25,878 bases of DNA, from contig JAKSDN010000436.1 of NCBI GenBank assembly GCA_022360075.1, positions 1-25,878 of the forward strand, given 5' to 3'. This document shows positions 23,447 through 25,878 of the stretch, one piece after another. A model generated the notes under the pieces. That model was not told where the DNA came from. It did no database searches and saw nothing but the letters and a program-made list of their open reading frames with translations. The stretch is from Kiloniellales bacterium. Lineage in GTDB: Bacteria; Pseudomonadota; Alphaproteobacteria; Kiloniellales; JAKSDN01. Within the stretch, counting starts at the first letter, position 1. Each line of letters opens with the position of its first letter. Both the position numbers and the translations under genes were made by a program.

Positions 23447-24493
23447 TCACGCCGAGTTGGCGGTCGCCTCGTCGATCATTTCCTGGAGCTCGCCGATCCA
23501 GCGGGCCTCGAACTTCTGGCTCGGCGGATCCCGGACGACAAGGAGCTTGCGCAGCCCGCTTCTCCAGTAGATGGCGCGGAAGAAATTGCTGAACACCGGC
23601 GGAATCGAGTCCTTCAGGTGTTGGGCCAAACTTCCGATCGTCTTGTAGCGCACATCGAGCAGATAAAGCTCGCCCGTTCTGGGATCGACGTCGTAGCCCT
23701 TGGTGCCGATCATGGCGGCGATGAGCTTACCCCTGTAATAGAGGATGTGATGGTTCCTGTAACGCAGTCCCGTATCGACGAGCCGGCTGTCGGAGGAAAC
23801 CTGCTCGGGGCGGAGATAGGGCGCGATGACAGAGCGCTGCATGTTGAACCAGAAGGACTCCGGATCTCCCAGCTGGTCGCTCAAGTTTGCGTAGAGCTTT
23901 AAGGCCTGGCCCCAGCTCGGGCAGTCCAAGACCGCGGCGCGCGCCGCCTCCGCCGCCGATTTGGTCTCCCCCATGGCGTCATGGCTCAGTGCCTCGAGAA
24001 AGCGGATCGCCGGCGCGTGGTCGCCATAGAAGATGCTCTCCTCGGCGACGAGCTGGGTCACCGTCTTGGCATCGCCCTGGGCGTAGAGATCGGCGAGGAG
24101 GCAGGCGAAGATATCGTAGGACTGGGTTCGCTGGTAGAGCTTGAAGGCCACGGCCTGAAAGCGCTCGTGGACGCGCTCCCATTTGAGATCGTCCGGGAAG
24201 GGCTGGAAGGGGCCATAGTCCTCCCGGTCGAAGCCCAAGTCATCGAACATCTGACTCACGGTACGGACGGAAGTGTTGACGACGCGATACTGCTCCAGGG
24301 CCAGGCGTATGCCTTTTTCATCGAACTCCAGGGCGTCGGCCAGGCTTTCGACTAGGCGCAGGAGATCGTGCCACCGGTGCTGCTTCTTGAGCGACGAGAT
24401 CGCCGCTTCGAGCGCCGGGCTGTCGATGGCCAGGGCCGTGACCTCTGGCGCTCCGGGCCGAGCCTCGGAAGCCGTGTCCGCCGCGGTCAGCAC
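23447..24493 (-). CDS. Protein of unknown function, helix-rich N-terminal two-thirds
   Basis: I do not recognise a family in this 348-residue protein. The N-terminal 240 residues look like paired amphipathic helices (LRLVESLADALEFDEKGIRL, LLADLYAQGDAKTVTQLVAE, FLEALSHDAMGETKSAAEAA), similar in rhythm to TPR-type repeats. The C-terminal 110 residues are richer in aromatic and beta-prone residues (NHHILYYRGKLIAAMIG, LYLLDVRYKTIGSL) and suggest a separate small domain. There is no signal peptide or membrane segment. The GTG start overlaps the upstream gene by seven bases and the next gene follows 16 bases after the stop, so the three are co-expressed. A scaffold or partner role in glycan assembly is a guess from position only. 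Confidence 0.75.
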   Translation of the reverse strand: MLTAADTASEARPGAPEVTALAIDSPALEAAISSLKKQHRWHDLLRLVESLADALEFDEKGIRLALEQYRVVNTSVRTVSQMFDDLGFDREDYGPFQPFPDDLKWERVHERFQAVAFKLYQRTQSYDIFACLLADLYAQGDAKTVTQLVAEESIFYGDHAPAIRFLEALSHDAMGETKSAAEAARAAVLDCPSWGQALKLYANLSDQLGDPESFWFNMQRSVIAPYLRPEQVSSDSRLVDTGLRYRNHHILYYRGKLIAAMIGTKGYDVDPRTGELYLLDVRYKTIGSLAQHLKDSIPPVFSNFFRAIYWRSGLRKLLVVRDPPSQKFEARWIGELQEMIDEATANSA

Positions 24494-25878
24494 GGCAGCG
24501 CCTCGGCGATCTCGTAGACCACGTGGCGTCCCGCGCTCTGAGCCTGGGTCAGCACCGCCTGATCGCCGACCAGAACGCTATCGCCTTCGCGCCGGACCGG
24601 ATACTGCGTTCCGGCGCAGGTGGTCACGCTCTCGGCCCCGTCGGGCGAGAGCAGCGCGCGGCCTTCCTCGGCCGAATCCACCATGATCGTATGGCGTCTG
24701 ATCAGCGCGAGGACCCGATCCTTCCATTCCGCCGAGCCCGGCACCAGGCTGTCCAGGTGCTTGGACACCGACGGCGAGCTGCTGGGATAGAGAACCACGT
24801 AGGAGCCTTGGTGGCGGACCAGCGGCTGCAGGAGCCCCGTGCCGACCGCGATGCGAACCAACGACCTGGTCTCGTCGCAGGGCGTCGAGAACACCAGGTT
24901 GTCGATGAGGCGGGCATCGCGGATCAGGGCCGAGCGCGCGACGATCAACGCGGAGCGGCTCTCGACGCGTCGCCAAGCGGATTCCTCGACATCGCTGAAA
25001 TGCCAGCGCAAAGGCCGCTTCGTGAAGAATTCCGTCGAGGCGCTGAAGGCCCAGCTCCACCAGCGGGCGATGCCCTCGCAGTCGACTCGATTGACGTCCT
25101 TGAACATCTCGAAGTCTTTATCGAGCGGCGAGAAGCCGGCGCCGAAGCCGTCGTCGGAGTCGGTCAGCAAGTAAAGCTCGTCCTCGTCGAAGTCCTCGTC
25201 CAGCATCCAGAAATCGTTCGGACGGAAGCGCCGGGTATCGAAGATGAACATCTCCCGGCCGAGCTGACGGACCGAGACGCCCTGACCCCTGATCGGCGAG
25301 ATGATGTACTCGGGATGGCTCGGGAAGAAGGGGCTGTCGGGATGGTAGGCGCAGGTCAGGGGGTGGACATGCTGCAGCGACAGCCGCACGAGATCCCGGG
25401 GCGCCGCCGCGATGGTCCGGTCTTCGCCGCTGTAGGTCTCCGTCAGGCGCTCGACGAAGCCCTCCTCGGCGACCCGCATGAAGTTCATGTAGAGCGCCTT
25501 CTTGCCGAGTGCCAACTGTTCGGAGAAGGTCGCGAAGATGCCGTCCGACCAGGCGGCATCGGGGTAGAGCGGAAAGGCGTAGCTGCCGGACTCCTGCGCC
25601 TTCTCGAGGCCCAAGCGCCAGAACTTGTGATGAGTTTGTATCGGGTTGCCGATGTCCTCGTCCGAGATCAGATCGACCTCGGTGTTGGTCAGGGCGGCGA
25701 ACTCGCGGAACAGCGCATTCTCGCGGAGCCTCTGCGCATCGGCGGCCGTGGTGAAGAGGACATGGCGCAGCTCGTGCTCCGCGACTAGTGCCGGGAAGTT
25801 GCCCGGCGACAGCAGGCACGGGATGCAGACGTCCAGCAGAGCCGAGATGTGCCAGTCACCCCAGACAATCGTGAACAT
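24487..25878 (-). CDS. Protein of unknown function, possibly glycosyltransferase-like
   Basis: This 463-residue protein has no family I can name with confidence. The start (FTIVWGDWHISALLDVCIPC, then LFTTAADAQRLREN) has the strand-helix rhythm of a nucleotide-sugar-binding alpha/beta domain. Asp/Glu-rich DEDFDEDELYLLTDSDDG lies at about 229-246, and Trp-rich WWSWAFSASTEFF follows at about 274. There is no signal peptide. The ATG sits exactly at the window edge, so a start further upstream cannot be excluded and the promoter is out of view. It overlaps the next gene by seven bases. Placement beside glycan genes hints at a transferase or substrate-recognition role; this is inference. Confidence 0.75.
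   Translation of the reverse strand: MFTIVWGDWHISALLDVCIPCLLSPGNFPALVAEHELRHVLFTTAADAQRLRENALFREFAALTNTEVDLISDEDIGNPIQTHHKFWRLGLEKAQESGSYAFPLYPDAAWSDGIFATFSEQLALGKKALYMNFMRVAEEGFVERLTETYSGEDRTIAAAPRDLVRLSLQHVHPLTCAYHPDSPFFPSHPEYIISPIRGQGVSVRQLGREMFIFDTRRFRPNDFWMLDEDFDEDELYLLTDSDDGFGAGFSPLDKDFEMFKDVNRVDCEGIARWWSWAFSASTEFFTKRPLRWHFSDVEESAWRRVESRSALIVARSALIRDARLIDNLVFSTPCDETRSLVRIAVGTGLLQPLVRHQGSYVVLYPSSSPSVSKHLDSLVPGSAEWKDRVLALIRRHTIMVDSAEEGRALLSPDGAESVTTCAGTQYPVRREGDSVLVGDQAVLTQAQSAGRHVVYEIAEALPC

Noticed and set aside
1..25878. Search for tRNA, rRNA, CRISPR arrays, IS elements and T-tract intrinsic terminators
   Set aside because: None could be supported by reading; the hairpins found lack a following T-tract.

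Overview
The window is GC-rich and densely packed, with frequent GTG/TTG starts and 1-4 base stop/start overlaps. It reads as an alphaproteobacterial chromosome segment, possibly a Rhodospirillales-type marine or soil organism. That assignment is an inference from the gene families (TAXI-type TRAP transport, CoA-linked catabolism, dense surface-glycan genes) and not from any marker gene. No rRNA, tRNA, CRISPR array or intact insertion sequence was seen.

Region 1 (1-8987) looks like an uptake and CoA-dependent degradation module for an unidentified organic acid. A divergent promoter region near 7273-7511 separates a minus-strand operon from a plus-strand acyl-CoA/aryl-CoA ligase gene. The operon encodes a TAXI binding protein, a fused TRAP permease, an acyl-CoA dehydrogenase and an alpha/beta-fold protein. 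At the left edge are an amidohydrolase-fold gene and a GntR/HutC-type regulator. Two AT-rich dyads with the same architecture lie in front of the amidohydrolase gene and inside the divergent promoter, so they are candidate operators for this regulator. Both the amidohydrolase-like and the alpha/beta-hydrolase-like proteins lack canonical catalytic residues.

Region 2 (8988-9494) is about 500 bases with no convincing gene. It separates the catabolic module from the glycan genes.

Region 3 (9495-13710) holds two GT-A glycosyltransferases, a small translationally coupled protein of unknown function, and a B12-binding-domain radical SAM enzyme on the opposite strand.

Region 4 (14034-22282) is a tight eight-gene plus-strand operon that looks like a nucleotide-sugar pathway. 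In order it encodes a GmhA-like SIS isomerase, a small transaldolase, two extended SDR epimerase/dehydratases, a nucleotidyltransferase-PfkB kinase fusion, a Gfo/Idh/MocA oxidoreductase, a UDP-glucose/GDP-mannose-dehydrogenase-like protein and a third SDR. The fusion has its domains in the reverse of the HldE order. The dehydrogenase-like protein has Asn where the catalytic Cys is expected, and the third SDR lacks the Tyr/Lys pair. A sedoheptulose-7-phosphate-derived activated sugar that is then modified is the simplest reading, but no GmhB-type phosphatase or clear HldD is present. This is the best candidate for an undescribed system in the window.

Region 5 (22270-25878, minus strand) is a three-gene operon converging on region 4. 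It encodes a large protein of unknown family, a helical protein of unknown family and a membrane-anchored SGNH-like protein that may decorate a surface glycan.
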